Assembly: GCA_905182495.1 (NCBI GenBank)
Contig: CAJJBU010000003.1
Coordinates: 124,001 to 188,000, forward strand
Reading direction: 5' to 3'
DNA from: Flavobacteriales bacterium UBA952
GTDB lineage: Bacteria > Bacteroidota > Bacteroidia > Flavobacteriales_D > Crocinitomicaceae
Length of the DNA: 64,000 nt
This document shows positions 8,301 to 18,700 of the stretch, piece by piece (position 1 is the stretch's first letter; each line of letters begins with the position of its first letter). A program made the translations under genes and the position numbers. The notes under the pieces were generated by a model. The model made no database searches. It was not told the DNA's origin and was given only the letters and a program-made list of their open reading frames with translations.

Positions 8301-10025
8301 GTAACAGATGAAAACCTTTGTACATATCAAGAATTAATTAACCTTACACAGCCAGCAAGCCCAATCAATGCAACCTCTATGATTGAAAATGTACGATGCT
8401 TTGGACAAGCAACTGGAGTGATCGAAGCAACGGTCCTAGGAGGTACCAGCCCCTATGTATATTCTTGGGTCACTAGTGATTCCGTTTTAATGACTAATAA
8501 TGCGCAAATCCTAGAAGGACTTTCGGAGGGCACCTATAGTTTCCACGTTATCGACACATTGCAGTGCGAGGAATGGTTCAGCTATCAAGTAATTCAACCA
8601 GATGCTCCATTAACAATTGAAGCAACGAGCTCTGATGCCAATTGTTTGAATCAAAGTGATGGTCAGATTGATTTGCAAGTTTCAGGAGGAACGGGTGCTT
8701 ACAATTATATTTGGGATTCAGGTGAGAACTCACAAAATCTAATTTCAATCCCTGCTGGTTTTTATCATTGTGAGGTTACAGATGACAATAATTGTATAGG
8801 CACAGTGGATATTGAAATCAACGAACCACTCGACGCGCTTGAAGTATCAACTGAAGGCCATAATGTGCTTTGTTTTGGAGACAGCACGGGGTATATCAAT
8901 GCCATCGCCCAAGGCGGTACAGCACCCTATTTTTATGCGTGGTCTAACGGTGCCACATCTCAGTTAAATGAGCAACTCTCAACGGGGATTTATACTGTGG
9001 AAGTCATAGACTTTAAAGGTTGTATTGCATTTTCAGGAGCTACCATTATAGAACCTAATGCACTTCAAGTCACGACAAACGTTGATTCTGTTCTCTGCCA
9101 TGGACAATCAAATGGAGCAATTGAAATTAATGTTACAGGAGGAATTCAGCCTTATTATTACAATTGGGGGAACCAAGGCAACATCTTATTAAATAATCCG
9201 AGTGAGCAGCTAGAGGGTCTTTCTGCAGGAGATTATTTTATTCGTGTGACAGATAAAAACAATTGTACTTATGAACAAATTAGTACAGTCCATGAGCCTG
9301 AACTACTTGAGGTTTCTGAAGCATTTAGTAATGCCTTATGTTACGAAAGCACGGATGGGACAATCTCAATTTCATTCGAAGGAGGGACGATTCCTTATTC
9401 TTTAGAATGGAATAACGGCGCTATTGGGTATTCGTTAGAGAACCTTAGCGCTGGTACCTATCAATATATTGGTACAGATTATAATAATTGCCGAATTGAA
9501 AATATATTAACCATATCCCAACCTGAAAAACTATCTATAGATATAGAAATGAATCCTGTTAGTTGTGTTGATGCATCAGATGGTGCTCTATACTTGGAGG
9601 CAACAGGTGGTACAGCACCATACGCATTTATTTGGACGAATGGCTCAACTGAGAATTACCTTGAAAACCAAAATAACGGACAATATTCTATCTTGATCAC
9701 AGATTACCAAAATTGTACGATTGACACCGCTATTTTCGTAGAAATTATTGATAACCCTTGTGTTGATATTCCAAATACATTCACTCCAAATGGAGATAAC
9801 TATAACGATACTTGGGTCATTGAAAAATTAAATTTATATCCAAATTACGAACTACTTGTATTTAACAAGTGGGGGAACGAAATATATAAATCCACGAGTT
9901 TAGAGGAAGAATGGGATGGTACTCAGTATGGAAAACCTCTTCCCTCAGGCGTTTATTACTACATCTTAAAATTGAATAATACTGATGATTTACAATATAC
10001 CGGAACAATTACGCTTATTCGATAA
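5304..10025 (+). CDS. Giant SprB-repeat surface adhesin 1, T9SS type B sorting domain
   Basis: ATG 5304 is chosen because it gives a compact signal peptide (MSPKRVLLRSFFIAIL...SYAQ); the TTG at 5268 would overlap the gene before. The roughly 1,573-residue product has a unique N-terminal region of about 530 residues rich in aromatic, Pro and Cys residues, then 12 SprB repeats of about 75-80 residues, each opening with C(F/Y/H)G..(T/S)G and carrying GG(T)xPYxYxWSNG and AGxYxVxVTDxxxC. It ends with a gliding-motility/type B sorting domain (NTFTPNGDNYNDTW ... NKWGNEIY ... TITLIR). SprB itself is the mobile gliding adhesin of Flavobacterium; this is a smaller relative. Its 3' end overlaps the next gene. 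Confidence 0.9.
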   Translation: MSPKRVLLRSFFIAILFMVNQFSYAQQIVNHIVSFNSGAQNMWGPSFSPFTIDQEVTLFNQGWNVNYNTGSAGILNIAGQSFGGGLSGSFSGVLGSKIRIEGFTTGTVEVDYPVDIELNMPTDSSYDQGDNVTISSSYNCQSEWDLETLYPTAGEFFWDFYFQMAASASAQLCFFGCTTFPIIPSFDTGLQTLNLLTISASGASTDGETGIWSLGPGDFSDPFAQEPGVLGWPYSWPPQTNPQTSPSINFIPWQVYYGSFFPVELEAALGLSGEVTIPYVSTEEQTTINSNGDINACGDSTYFNINLEIFDLLGGVLSNVPGPVGAAGTALTYLSGSEEIGPAEVSWNFFSASFDANVTNKQCFDFTPKIYAEMNFPLPVDYSIINGNTGGVLSTGQSSIITFKVGDKLEYQYPCYYEEINITPTYTIDGNFRNHTFDEVTFDFLMSAFEFGFEIPQVIVIPGFTIPEICVPIPYPCPTWSSPFKWCSYQACTPQIVVPDLGFPGFNLEVGPLWDTSLPLGSFSYDWFDQTWELEGFSPVTMPPFSMKASPIQVFSTVNDVACFEDFGGSIEINISAESHAYPYSFAWSNGTNFSNNSATTSLSNIGAGQYVVDITDNNGCQLFSGATVNEPAELYLNYTKTNKKCGGGLNDGSIDLSVFGGTPPYTFNWSNGTNTQDLSGLNSGTYSVGVTDFLGCTAYLEVIITEPNPLVVNGLLSPVNCSSGVDGEIDITVYGGNLPYNYSWSSGPNTQDLSDLNAGTYTITVLDSKNCTIQDSFIIDEPSAPLSLSASQTTVSCYGESTGGIDIITNGGTPGYVFQWVSPINGVLPYFSEDLNNVLAGEYELIVTDLNECTTNLNIEVTQPEDPISSAPSIVNILCLGNNSGVIEPNVFGGNSSYAFNWSNGDTTQGVNGMTAGEYELTVTDIIGCSNTFSYTITEPEMELSTTIDYQNVACFGTATGTININAQGGTGAYSYQLNNEGGNVSNLNLLAGSYDVIVTDENLCTYQELINLTQPASPINATSMIENVRCFGQATGVIEATVLGGTSPYVYSWVTSDSVLMTNNAQILEGLSEGTYSFHVIDTLQCEEWFSYQVIQPDAPLTIEATSSDANCLNQSDGQIDLQVSGGTGAYNYIWDSGENSQNLISIPAGFYHCEVTDDNNCIGTVDIEINEPLDALEVSTEGHNVLCFGDSTGYINAIAQGGTAPYFYAWSNGATSQLNEQLSTGIYTVEVIDFKGCIAFSGATIIEPNALQVTTNVDSVLCHGQSNGAIEINVTGGIQPYYYNWGNQGNILLNNPSEQLEGLSAGDYFIRVTDKNNCTYEQISTVHEPELLEVSEAFSNALCYESTDGTISISFEGGTIPYSLEWNNGAIGYSLENLSAGTYQYIGTDYNNCRIENILTISQPEKLSIDIEMNPVSCVDASDGALYLEATGGTAPYAFIWTNGSTENYLENQNNGQYSILITDYQNCTIDTAIFVEIIDNPCVDIPNTFTPNGDNYNDTWVIEKLNLYPNYELLVFNKWGNEIYKSTSLEEEWDGTQYGKPLPSGVYYYILKLNNTDDLQYTGTITLIR

Positions 10026-13000
10026 CAAGCGTTTATTGGGTTTGTTAGCAGCTATCTTGACTAATGTCTTTTCGTCTTTTGGTATGACACCTCCGTCATG
10101 CCCAACGATTATGATGAGTGGTAATTCTTTGGCTTGTTATGGGGACCAAAATGGCACGGCAACAGTTTCAATCATTACACAAAGTAGCGGGAATTATACT
10201 TACACTTGGTCTAATGGTAATATTAATTCAGGGTCATCCAGCACCATTTCTAACCTGAGTGTAGGTACTTATACCGTAACGGTGAAAGACAATATTTCAG
10301 GTTGTACAGTAGTTGGAGCTTTCGTAGTGAATTCACCCGCACCTATTACCATTAATGAGAATATTTCAAATGTAGCCTGCTTTGGACAAGCTATTGGATC
10401 TATTGACATAGATGTATTTGGAGGGAGTGGTCCTTATCAATACCTCTGGAGTAATGGAGTTCAATCGCAAGATTTAACAAATGTAGCAGCAGGAAGCTAC
10501 TCAGTTACAGTTGACGCTCCTAATGCGAATTGTATCGCAAGTAAATCATTTATAATTAACGAGCCATTGGAGGCTTTAGATCACTCTGGTTTGGGCTCAG
10601 AAGTGAGTTGTTTTGGTGAATCTAGTGGTAGTATTGCGTTAACCGTTTGGGGTGGAACACCTCCTTACTCCTTTGATTGGAATTCTGGATCTTCAACAGA
10701 GGACCTTGTGAACATTCCTGCTGGCAATTATAATGTTTCCATTTCGGATTATAATAATTGTACAAGTTCTTCATCATATGAAATCAACCAGCCACCTCTT
10801 CTAAATGGAGAAATGTCAGCAAATAATGTGGCTTGTTTTGGCGACGGGTCTGGATCTGTTTCTATTGCTATTGTTGGAGGTGAATCTCCATTTGATTACT
10901 CGTGGTACAATACGACGACTCTCTTTGCTCAAAATCAACCAAGTATGTTCAATCTTTCTGCTGAGGTTTATAATGTTGTTGTCACAGATAATAATGGTTG
11001 TATATATACAGATAATATTGAAATCATAGAGCCAACAGAACTCAATGGAAACATAACCACAATAAGTAATGTTGATTGCTTTGGAGGGAGTGATGGTGAA
11101 CTTGACCTTACCCCAATTGGTGGTTCTCCGCCATATACCTTGAGTTGGATAAATTCACAAGGCGCACCCTATGGTTCAGATGAAGACTTGAATGATATTC
11201 CTGCAAGTGTTTATTCTGTTGCAATCACAGATTATAACCTTTGCGCTTATGAGATAGAACATGAAATATTTCAACCATCAACTGCTATATTTGTTGAGTC
11301 TCAAATCACAAATGTCAAATGTTTTGGGGAGAACACAGGCGCAATTGATTTAAACATCCAGGGAGGCACATCTCCTTTTCAGATTTCATGGTCAAACGGT
11401 CAAGAAACGAACGCTATCTCTAACCTTACTGCAGATAATTATACCTACACCGTCATTGATTATAACCTATGTACATTTTCTAATGCCGTAACTGTAGATG
11501 AGCCTGAGCAAGGCTTGTCGGTTAACGAAGAGATTGTTCATGTCCTGTGTCATGGAGAATCAACGGGCTCAATTGGTCTAAGCGTTTCTGGAGGAACAAC
11601 TCCATACAATTATTCTTGGTCAAATACGACCTACCAATTAAGCGTGGTATCCCCATCAATTAACAACTTCCCATCAACGGATTATATTTATGAGGTAACC
11701 GATTTTGAAGGATGTAAGTATTCCGATACGATAACAATTGATGAACCCGAATCTATTATAGCTAACTTTTCAACTTCGCATGTCCTTTGTAAAGGAGACA
11801 GTTCAGGGATTATTTCAAGCGATATTAGTGGTGGGATGACACCATATACTTTCAATTGGTCAAATGGGTCTTTAAATGCCGACCTAAGTTCTTTATCTCA
11901 AGGAATCTATCAACTTGATCTTTCTGATTACAATGGATGTTTTTCTATCTATGAAGTGACCATAGAAGAACCTATAGAAATGTTAGCGTCGAGTATCAGT
12001 GTTGGCCCTGTAGCTTGTCATGGAGGGCAAGATGGTTCTATAGTTGCTCTTATTGAAGGAGGAACAGCACCATATCATTATAACTGGTCATCTCAAGATA
12101 CCGTATTTACTATTGAAAACCTTACCGCCGGGAACTATGAACTTATTACCACCGACACGAACATGTGTAGTATCATTGATTCTATTTCGGTACCACAACC
12201 TGAGCCGATCAACTTAAATGAACTGATTCAAGAACCTACATGTTTTGGTTTTTCCAATGGATTTATACAAATAGAACCTGAAGGCGGGACGCAACCTTAT
12301 ACCTATACATGGTTCGATTCTGGTTTTACACTCGCATCTCAAGAAGAAGATCTAATCAATATAGATACGGATACCTATCAGCTGCAAATTATTGATTCAA
12401 ATCTGTGCTTGAATAAAATTTTTATTGAAATCGGTCAACCAGATTCCCTGTGGCTTGAGTATGAATTAACATCGCTACCCTGTTATGGCGATAGCACAGG
12501 TACGGTTCAATTATTTGTTTCCGGAGGGACACCCAATTACAATGTTCTATGGTCTAATAACACGAATGCACAAGGTTTAGAAAATGTTCCCAGCGGGCCT
12601 TATTCTGTCGAAGTTATAGACTCCAATCAGTGCGTAGATTCGCTTTCTCTTTTAATCCCATTTGTTGATCCCATCGAAATCTCATTTGACATGACAAGTA
12701 TCTCTTGCATAGATCAATCTGATGGATCGGCGATTGCCAATGTAACTGGAGGATATGAGGGTTATGTTTATGACTGGTACGATGGTTCAAACTTTAATTA
12801 CCATGAGAACCTCAATAATAGATGGTACACCCTAAGTGTTACTGATGTTCTAAATTGTAATGGGATTGATTCGGTTTACATTGAGTCTAGTTCAATCTCT
12901 TGTGTACAGCCCGTGAATACTTTTACACCTAATAGCGATAACTATAATGATACATGGATTATTGATAACCTAGAACTATACCCTGACTTAGAAATAAAAA

Positions 13001-13167
13001 TTTATAATAAATGGGGTGTCTTAATTAACGCTCAAAGTAAAAATTACATCCCGTGGGAAGGAAACCATAAGAACAATCCGCTTCCCTCTGATAGCTATTA
13101 TTACATCATCAATTTAAACAAACCTAACAGAGAAATTCTGAATGGGGTTATTACCATAATAAGATAA
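9985..13167 (+). CDS. SprB-repeat surface adhesin 2, T9SS type B sorting domain
   Basis: The ATG at 9985 overlaps the 3' end of adhesin 1 by 41 bases; later TTG codons would lose the positive charges before the hydrophobic core (KRLLGLLAAILTNVFSSFG), so the overlap is probably real. The 1,060-residue product is almost only repeats: 12 SprB units opening with motifs such as VACFGQAIGSIDI and SCFGESSGSI, with no long N-terminal domain, then a type B sorting domain (NTFTPNSDNYNDTW ... NKWGVLIN ... VITIIR). It is a twin of adhesin 1 in repeat number and tail. It is followed after 3 bases by the PorP/SprF gene, which suggests a dedicated outer-membrane partner. Confidence 0.9.
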   Translation: MIYNIPEQLRLFDNKRLLGLLAAILTNVFSSFGMTPPSCPTIMMSGNSLACYGDQNGTATVSIITQSSGNYTYTWSNGNINSGSSSTISNLSVGTYTVTVKDNISGCTVVGAFVVNSPAPITINENISNVACFGQAIGSIDIDVFGGSGPYQYLWSNGVQSQDLTNVAAGSYSVTVDAPNANCIASKSFIINEPLEALDHSGLGSEVSCFGESSGSIALTVWGGTPPYSFDWNSGSSTEDLVNIPAGNYNVSISDYNNCTSSSSYEINQPPLLNGEMSANNVACFGDGSGSVSIAIVGGESPFDYSWYNTTTLFAQNQPSMFNLSAEVYNVVVTDNNGCIYTDNIEIIEPTELNGNITTISNVDCFGGSDGELDLTPIGGSPPYTLSWINSQGAPYGSDEDLNDIPASVYSVAITDYNLCAYEIEHEIFQPSTAIFVESQITNVKCFGENTGAIDLNIQGGTSPFQISWSNGQETNAISNLTADNYTYTVIDYNLCTFSNAVTVDEPEQGLSVNEEIVHVLCHGESTGSIGLSVSGGTTPYNYSWSNTTYQLSVVSPSINNFPSTDYIYEVTDFEGCKYSDTITIDEPESIIANFSTSHVLCKGDSSGIISSDISGGMTPYTFNWSNGSLNADLSSLSQGIYQLDLSDYNGCFSIYEVTIEEPIEMLASSISVGPVACHGGQDGSIVALIEGGTAPYHYNWSSQDTVFTIENLTAGNYELITTDTNMCSIIDSISVPQPEPINLNELIQEPTCFGFSNGFIQIEPEGGTQPYTYTWFDSGFTLASQEEDLINIDTDTYQLQIIDSNLCLNKIFIEIGQPDSLWLEYELTSLPCYGDSTGTVQLFVSGGTPNYNVLWSNNTNAQGLENVPSGPYSVEVIDSNQCVDSLSLLIPFVDPIEISFDMTSISCIDQSDGSAIANVTGGYEGYVYDWYDGSNFNYHENLNNRWYTLSVTDVLNCNGIDSVYIESSSISCVQPVNTFTPNSDNYNDTWIIDNLELYPDLEIKIYNKWGVLINAQSKNYIPWEGNHKNNPLPSDSYYYIINLNKPNREILNGVITIIR

Positions 13168-13170
13168 AAT

Positions 13171-14133
13171 ATGAAGTTTTCTATTATTCTCATCTTTGCA
13201 ATATCTTTCTCTTTCCAAAGTTATTTTGGTCAGCAAATTGCGTTGAACTCGCAATATATTTTTAATACAATGTTGATAAACCCAGGTGCTACGGGTCTGA
13301 AAGATCATATTCCTGTTCAAATCAACTTTAGAAAACAATGGACCAATTTCCCGGGTTCTCCCACCACTCAATTTCTATCTTGTGAGTCAAAGGTGGATGA
13401 AAACTTCGGGATTGGAGGGGTTTTTTTCAATGATATTGGTGGTGCCAGTCGTAGAACTGGACTGAATTTAAATGCTTCTTATAAATTACAATTGGATTCC
13501 AAACGAGACCATATAATTTCATTTGGATTGGGTGTTTCACTTACGCAGCATATGATGGATATGAGTGTGCTTACTACATATCTTCCAGACGACCCTTCTG
13601 TTCTTCGTGGCTATAACAACCAAATGGTCCCGGATGCGAATTTCGGACTGCTATACACGCTAAAAAACAATTTTTACGTTGGCTTATCAAGTTACAACCT
13701 TAGTCAATCCAAAAGGGATTTATACAACTTTAATAGCGAGTTATTTAATCCTTTAGCGAGGAATTATTACCTGACTAGTGGTTATAAATTTAAACTTGCT
13801 GATGCTTGGGCATTGAGAGCCAGCACACTGATTCAGGCCATTGAAACAGGTACGACTCAATTTGACATTTCAAGTGTCGTTGAATACAATGAATTGTATT
13901 GGATTGGTGTTTCTTATCGCCTTAATGATGCCGCAGTATTTCTTTGTGGAGCTCAAATTGGACCTTTAAAGTTTGGATACTCCTACGACCTAACCCTATC
14001 AGATATTGGTCAATATTCATCAGGTTCACATGAGATTTTTATGGAGTTTCAAATCACAAGAAATGAGTCGAAAAACCAACGAGTTCCTTGGCTAAAAAGA
14101 AATAGAATATATACTCCGAGTAATGAAAAGTAG
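13171..14133 (+). CDS. PorP/SprF-family type IX secretion membrane protein
   Basis: The 320-residue product has a signal peptide (MKFSIILIFAISFSFQSYFGQ) and the hallmark start of PorP/SprF proteins: QIALNSQYIFNTMLINPGATG, then FRKQWTNFPGSP. The rest alternates hydrophobic strands, as in an outer-membrane beta-barrel. In Flavobacterium, SprF is specifically needed to deliver SprB to the surface, and type B cargo usually lies beside a PorP/SprF gene. Here it lies directly after two type B adhesins, so it is probably their anchor or export partner. Overlaps the next gene by 11 bases. Confidence 0.92.
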   Translation: MKFSIILIFAISFSFQSYFGQQIALNSQYIFNTMLINPGATGLKDHIPVQINFRKQWTNFPGSPTTQFLSCESKVDENFGIGGVFFNDIGGASRRTGLNLNASYKLQLDSKRDHIISFGLGVSLTQHMMDMSVLTTYLPDDPSVLRGYNNQMVPDANFGLLYTLKNNFYVGLSSYNLSQSKRDLYNFNSELFNPLARNYYLTSGYKFKLADAWALRASTLIQAIETGTTQFDISSVVEYNELYWIGVSYRLNDAAVFLCGAQIGPLKFGYSYDLTLSDIGQYSSGSHEIFMEFQITRNESKNQRVPWLKRNRIYTPSNEK

Positions 14134-15766
14134 CATCAGCATCCTTTTTTTTATTCTTTTTAACTCTCTTATGTTTTCTCAGGAAGCATTTAAGGCCAAT
14201 ACTTATTTTGATCGTTTTGAGTATGACCTTGCAAGTGAACACTACAAAGTTGTTGGAGTTAAAACCCTTACTACAAATGATCTTTTAAAATATATATACT
14301 CGGCTTATGCTATCGGAGACTTTAAAGAAGTCGTTCTTCATGCAGAGCCTCTATTGAATGACCCAGAAACAGCCCCTTTCTTTCATTGGGCTTTTGCTCA
14401 AAGTAATTCAGCAATGGGAAAACATAACGCAGCAATTGAGGGCTATAAACGATACAAGGGTTTGGTTCAAAAGGATCTGGATTTCGTTGATCTACGCATC
14501 AAGTCTTCAGAGGTAATTGATTCTTGGAAGAGCATAGACTTTATACAAAACGATAATGATAGCCAAAACTTTAGTAAAGGAGATCTATCAGGGTATGTAT
14601 CAGAATATGGTCAAATCAGATATCAAGAAATAGGCCTAGATAGTATTTCAAGACCTGTTAAAACTCAACAAATTAATGATGCGGAAATTTTACTTCTAAA
14701 GCCATTGCTTTTATCCTCTGAAGTCAAGAACAGCTTTATTTCTATTCCGGATAGCTTTGCTTTAGCTTCCATAAACTCTATTTCCTTTATTCCTAACTCC
14801 AAAAATATTTTCCTTTCATTATCACAACCTATTCACCCAGATACAATACTACATTTACCACATATTTATATTGGGAAATATAATACTGGTCAGAATTCCA
14901 TAAGCGATGTAAAGCTATGGGATTACTCGGGAATGGAAGATTCTTCGTCATGCGCACACGTTACCGTAAATTGGAAAGGAAACATAATGGCTTTTAGCAA
15001 AAAGTCATATCAAAATCAATACTCTGACATCTATATCTCACAATACAATGATGGCAATTGGAATAAACCTCAGCCATTACAGCGAATAAATTCACAATGG
15101 AATGAAATGTTTCCTTTATTTCAACGAGATGGAAAACTTTCGTTTTCTAGTAATGGCAGAATAGGTTACGGCAAATTGGATATCTACATTTATGATTTTC
15201 AAAAAGGCCAAATTACCCATCTAAAAACCCCTATAAACAGTGCAATGGATGACTTTAACTATTTCAAAGACACAAATAACCACCAAGCTAAATATTCTTC
15301 AAATAGAAAAGGAGGAAGTGGAGATGATGATATCTATACAATAGAATTCGAAGAAAAGAAAGTAGTAGCAGCACTCAAAAATCAAAGAATTCAAGAACCT
15401 TTAATTGAAGACCTTCATCAATCATTTTATTTCAAATTTGATGAGCGAATTCCAAAAAATTTAGTAACAATAGATTCAAGTGTTTTAAGAGCTCTAGGAA
15501 ATAATACTGATTTATATATTCAACTCGATTGCCATGCAGATAAACGAGGCGCCAATGAATACAATGAGCGACTAAGTAAAGATCGAGGGGGAATAATAAA
15601 AAAGGAATTGTTACAGCTTGGGGTAAGTCCTGAGCAAATATCTATTTTACCCTTTGGAGAAAACAGACCTCCAATTGAATGTGTGAAGTGTGATGAAGAG
15701 CAACACGCAAAAAATAGAGTTGTTATACTTTCAATTCATAAAACCAAAGAAAAGAATGCACTTTAA
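14123..15766 (+). CDS. OmpA-family protein with TPR-like and PD40 domains (PorE-like)
   Basis: Signal peptide (MKSSISILFFILFNSLMFSQ), a helical TPR-like N-terminus (about 25-130), a PD40/WD40-like propeller segment (about 270-415; DIYISQYNDGNW, GKLDIYIYD, SNRKGGSGDDDIY) and a C-terminal OmpA domain (about 430-540) with the peptidoglycan-binding pattern DKRGANEYNERLSKDRG. This order is typical of the OmpA proteins encoded with PorP/SprF in Bacteroidota and of PorE, which tie the secretion machinery to peptidoglycan. It overlaps the genes on both sides by 11 bases, showing tight operon packing. Confidence 0.9.
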   Translation: MKSSISILFFILFNSLMFSQEAFKANTYFDRFEYDLASEHYKVVGVKTLTTNDLLKYIYSAYAIGDFKEVVLHAEPLLNDPETAPFFHWAFAQSNSAMGKHNAAIEGYKRYKGLVQKDLDFVDLRIKSSEVIDSWKSIDFIQNDNDSQNFSKGDLSGYVSEYGQIRYQEIGLDSISRPVKTQQINDAEILLLKPLLLSSEVKNSFISIPDSFALASINSISFIPNSKNIFLSLSQPIHPDTILHLPHIYIGKYNTGQNSISDVKLWDYSGMEDSSSCAHVTVNWKGNIMAFSKKSYQNQYSDIYISQYNDGNWNKPQPLQRINSQWNEMFPLFQRDGKLSFSSNGRIGYGKLDIYIYDFQKGQITHLKTPINSAMDDFNYFKDTNNHQAKYSSNRKGGSGDDDIYTIEFEEKKVVAALKNQRIQEPLIEDLHQSFYFKFDERIPKNLVTIDSSVLRALGNNTDLYIQLDCHADKRGANEYNERLSKDRGGIIKKELLQLGVSPEQISILPFGENRPPIECVKCDEEQHAKNRVVILSIHKTKEKNAL

Positions 15767-18700
15767 AAGTACCTTATCTGATTTTAGAGTGATTTTAATC
15801 AGCTTTTTTATCTCAATCACCTTGGGGTTTAATGCGCAAACACCTGGATCTACATTTTATTGGATAGGTGATGCCGGAAATTGGTCTGACACATCTCATT
15901 GGTCAAATTCTAGTAATGGAGCTAATGTTGCTATACTTCCCGGAATAAGCGATAGTGTTATTTTTGATTCAAACTCATTCACATCACCAAACCAAACTGT
16001 CCTTGTAGATGACCATGGTTATTTTGTCTCTATGGATTGGAGCACTATATCCGATAACCAATTCTTGAAATTTGATTCTACGCTCGATGCTCATGGAAAC
16101 ATTACATTAAACAATAAATTATCAATTCTTCGAAATGTAAATTTTAGCGGTATTCAGTTTGTTAAACAATCAATATTTGATGCTGACAGTGCTTCAGTCG
16201 ATTGTGCTTTCACCATAATTATGGATGCCATTGAAGACTCCCTGATCTTGGCAGATGATTTAGTCATGTCAGACAGTTCAAGCTGTATTCTGTTTACAGG
16301 TAGGCTTTCTACACAAGGTTATACATTAAAAACAGGTTCTTTAAAATCCATCAACAACCCTTCGAGCGGAACTGACCTCAGGTCAATCGATATATCAAAT
16401 TCAACTCTTTATTTATCACTCGAATTTAATTCAGCAGGTGACACGTCTTTGGTTTTTAGCGCCGACAATTCAACAATCCACATAGGTGACACCCTAGATT
16501 ATCTAAATAATCTAAAAACACACGAGCTCTCTTTTAATGATGTATTCCTAAATTTCAAACCTCTAACGACTCTTCAAATCATAGAAGGAAATAACATATT
16601 TAATAAACTCACTGTACTGCCCGGTTCCAGAGTCCATATAAAAGAAGGGTCAACACAGAAAGTCACTGACAGTTTAACATTAAATGGTAATTGTAAAGAC
16701 ATGATTACCATTGCATCTTCTGACACCTCTTCAACTGCTAATACAGCAAATTTGATTAAGTTAAACTCAAACCTTGATTTTATTGGTGTTGGACTTCAGG
16801 TCAAACAAATAAATTCGCTGCTGGGAGAAATTCTAACCACCTACCATTCTATTGACAACGGGGGTAATGACCTTGGATGGGTTTTTGACCAAACCTCTTC
16901 AATTACATCAGGATTCACGGCAAATGGACCCTTTTGTTTTGGAGATACCGCTTTGTTCTCAAATACATCTTCAACATCGGGAACAATTAATTACAGTTGG
17001 CAATACGATGATGACTCTTATCTTGAGAGTCCTGCTGGTCTTATTGAAGCCCACAATGATACAATATTAAATTTTCCTCAAGCTCCCGGAATTGATACAA
17101 CAAGCTACGGTCAAATTCTATCTTGGACTGAAATCACAGATGGGCAATCCTTATTCTCTCCTGTTTCGGGAAGCGCAACAACCGTTCAGGGTTATGAGTC
17201 TATGAATTATAATTTTACGGTGGCCTATAGAATGGAATTGATAAATGGTACAGGGAGTGATGCATACCTCGTTGATATGGATGATAACCCAGCTCTGGCA
17301 TCATATGAATACCAGCCACGAATTAAGGTTTACAAGAATGGCAATGATTTTGCTGCGAATTTAGGTACAAGTAGTGTTTTCGATGAGTATGTTTTTTACG
17401 AGGACACCCTCCCAAATGGTTCCATACAAATTGGTGCAGATACCGTTTCATTTAATGTGTCTGCTTTTAATTTGCTCCCCACAGATTCTTTAACCATCTA
17501 TTTTGGTTCTGATGTTACTTATACCGCTGTCACAAATCAACCAAGATGGAAATCAGCAATCGACACTCTCGGAACAGATGTTTCTATTGATTATCAATTA
17601 ATCATAGACAGCATCTATTTCGAAGCTTCTCCCGTTACATCATCATTTAATTTAGATACTACTCAACATGTTTTTGAAAGTAGCGGAGATTTTAATGTTT
17701 CACTCATAGCAATCAATGAGGATAACTTTTGTACAGACACCACAACTCGACTTGTACATATCAATCAACCCACAGTCTATTTATCTACATCTGAACCAGA
17801 TACAACAATTTGTATTGGGGATGAAGTGACATTTGAAGCATTCAGTACAATAACGGGAGTTAAATTTGAATACCTGTACAATGGGGTTTCTCAAAACACG
17901 CAATCTGTTAATGACACCTTATTTGTTACAAATACACTATCGAATCTTGACACCTTGAGCGTGTTGGCATATGAAAATGGTTGCATTAGTGATACAATGC
18001 CCCAATATGTTTTTGTAGTCAATGCCCTTCCAAATTATACTTTTGTATATGATGACTTAGATGCTTCAATCTGTGCTGGTGACAGCGTTCTATTCACTGC
18101 ATCATCTCCTGATTTGTCTTATGAATACTCTTTTTTAATTGATGGAATTGGTGTCACTCCTGTATCGGACACCATAGGATACTATAATACTGTTGGCTTA
18201 TTGGATAATGAAACTATTTCTGCAGTTGTTGTCGACGACAATGGATGTACAGATACCTCCTCAATCACATTTAATGTAAATCCGTTACCCATTGTATTGC
18301 TATCTGAATCAACAGGTGGAAATGTAATATGCGGTAATCAATCTGTGACGTTTAGCGGTATTGGATCAGACCTATATGAGTTTTTTATAAACGGAGGTAA
18401 TGCTCAGGGACCATCAGCTAATAATGAATTCATTACTTCATCGATCTTGGCTGGAGATACAATTTCTTTAACCGGTTCTTCAAGTTTCGGTTGTCTTCAA
18501 GATGCCAGTGAAACCTTCACATATATTGTAAATCCTGCACCTAATACAGAAATAAGCTCGTCTGATCTCGACAACTCAATTTGTTCTAGTGAGCAAATAT
18601 CCTTTACAGCATCTGGGGCGGCTCTTTATCAGTTTTTCATCAATGATGTAAGTGTTCAACTAGGATCAGAAAACAACTATACAGGAGTTGGTATCCCAGA

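Noticed and set aside
6960..12900. DNA tandem repeat or CRISPR-like array
   Set aside because: The periodicity is at protein level (SprB units of about 75-80 residues); the DNA of the units is diverged and fully coding.
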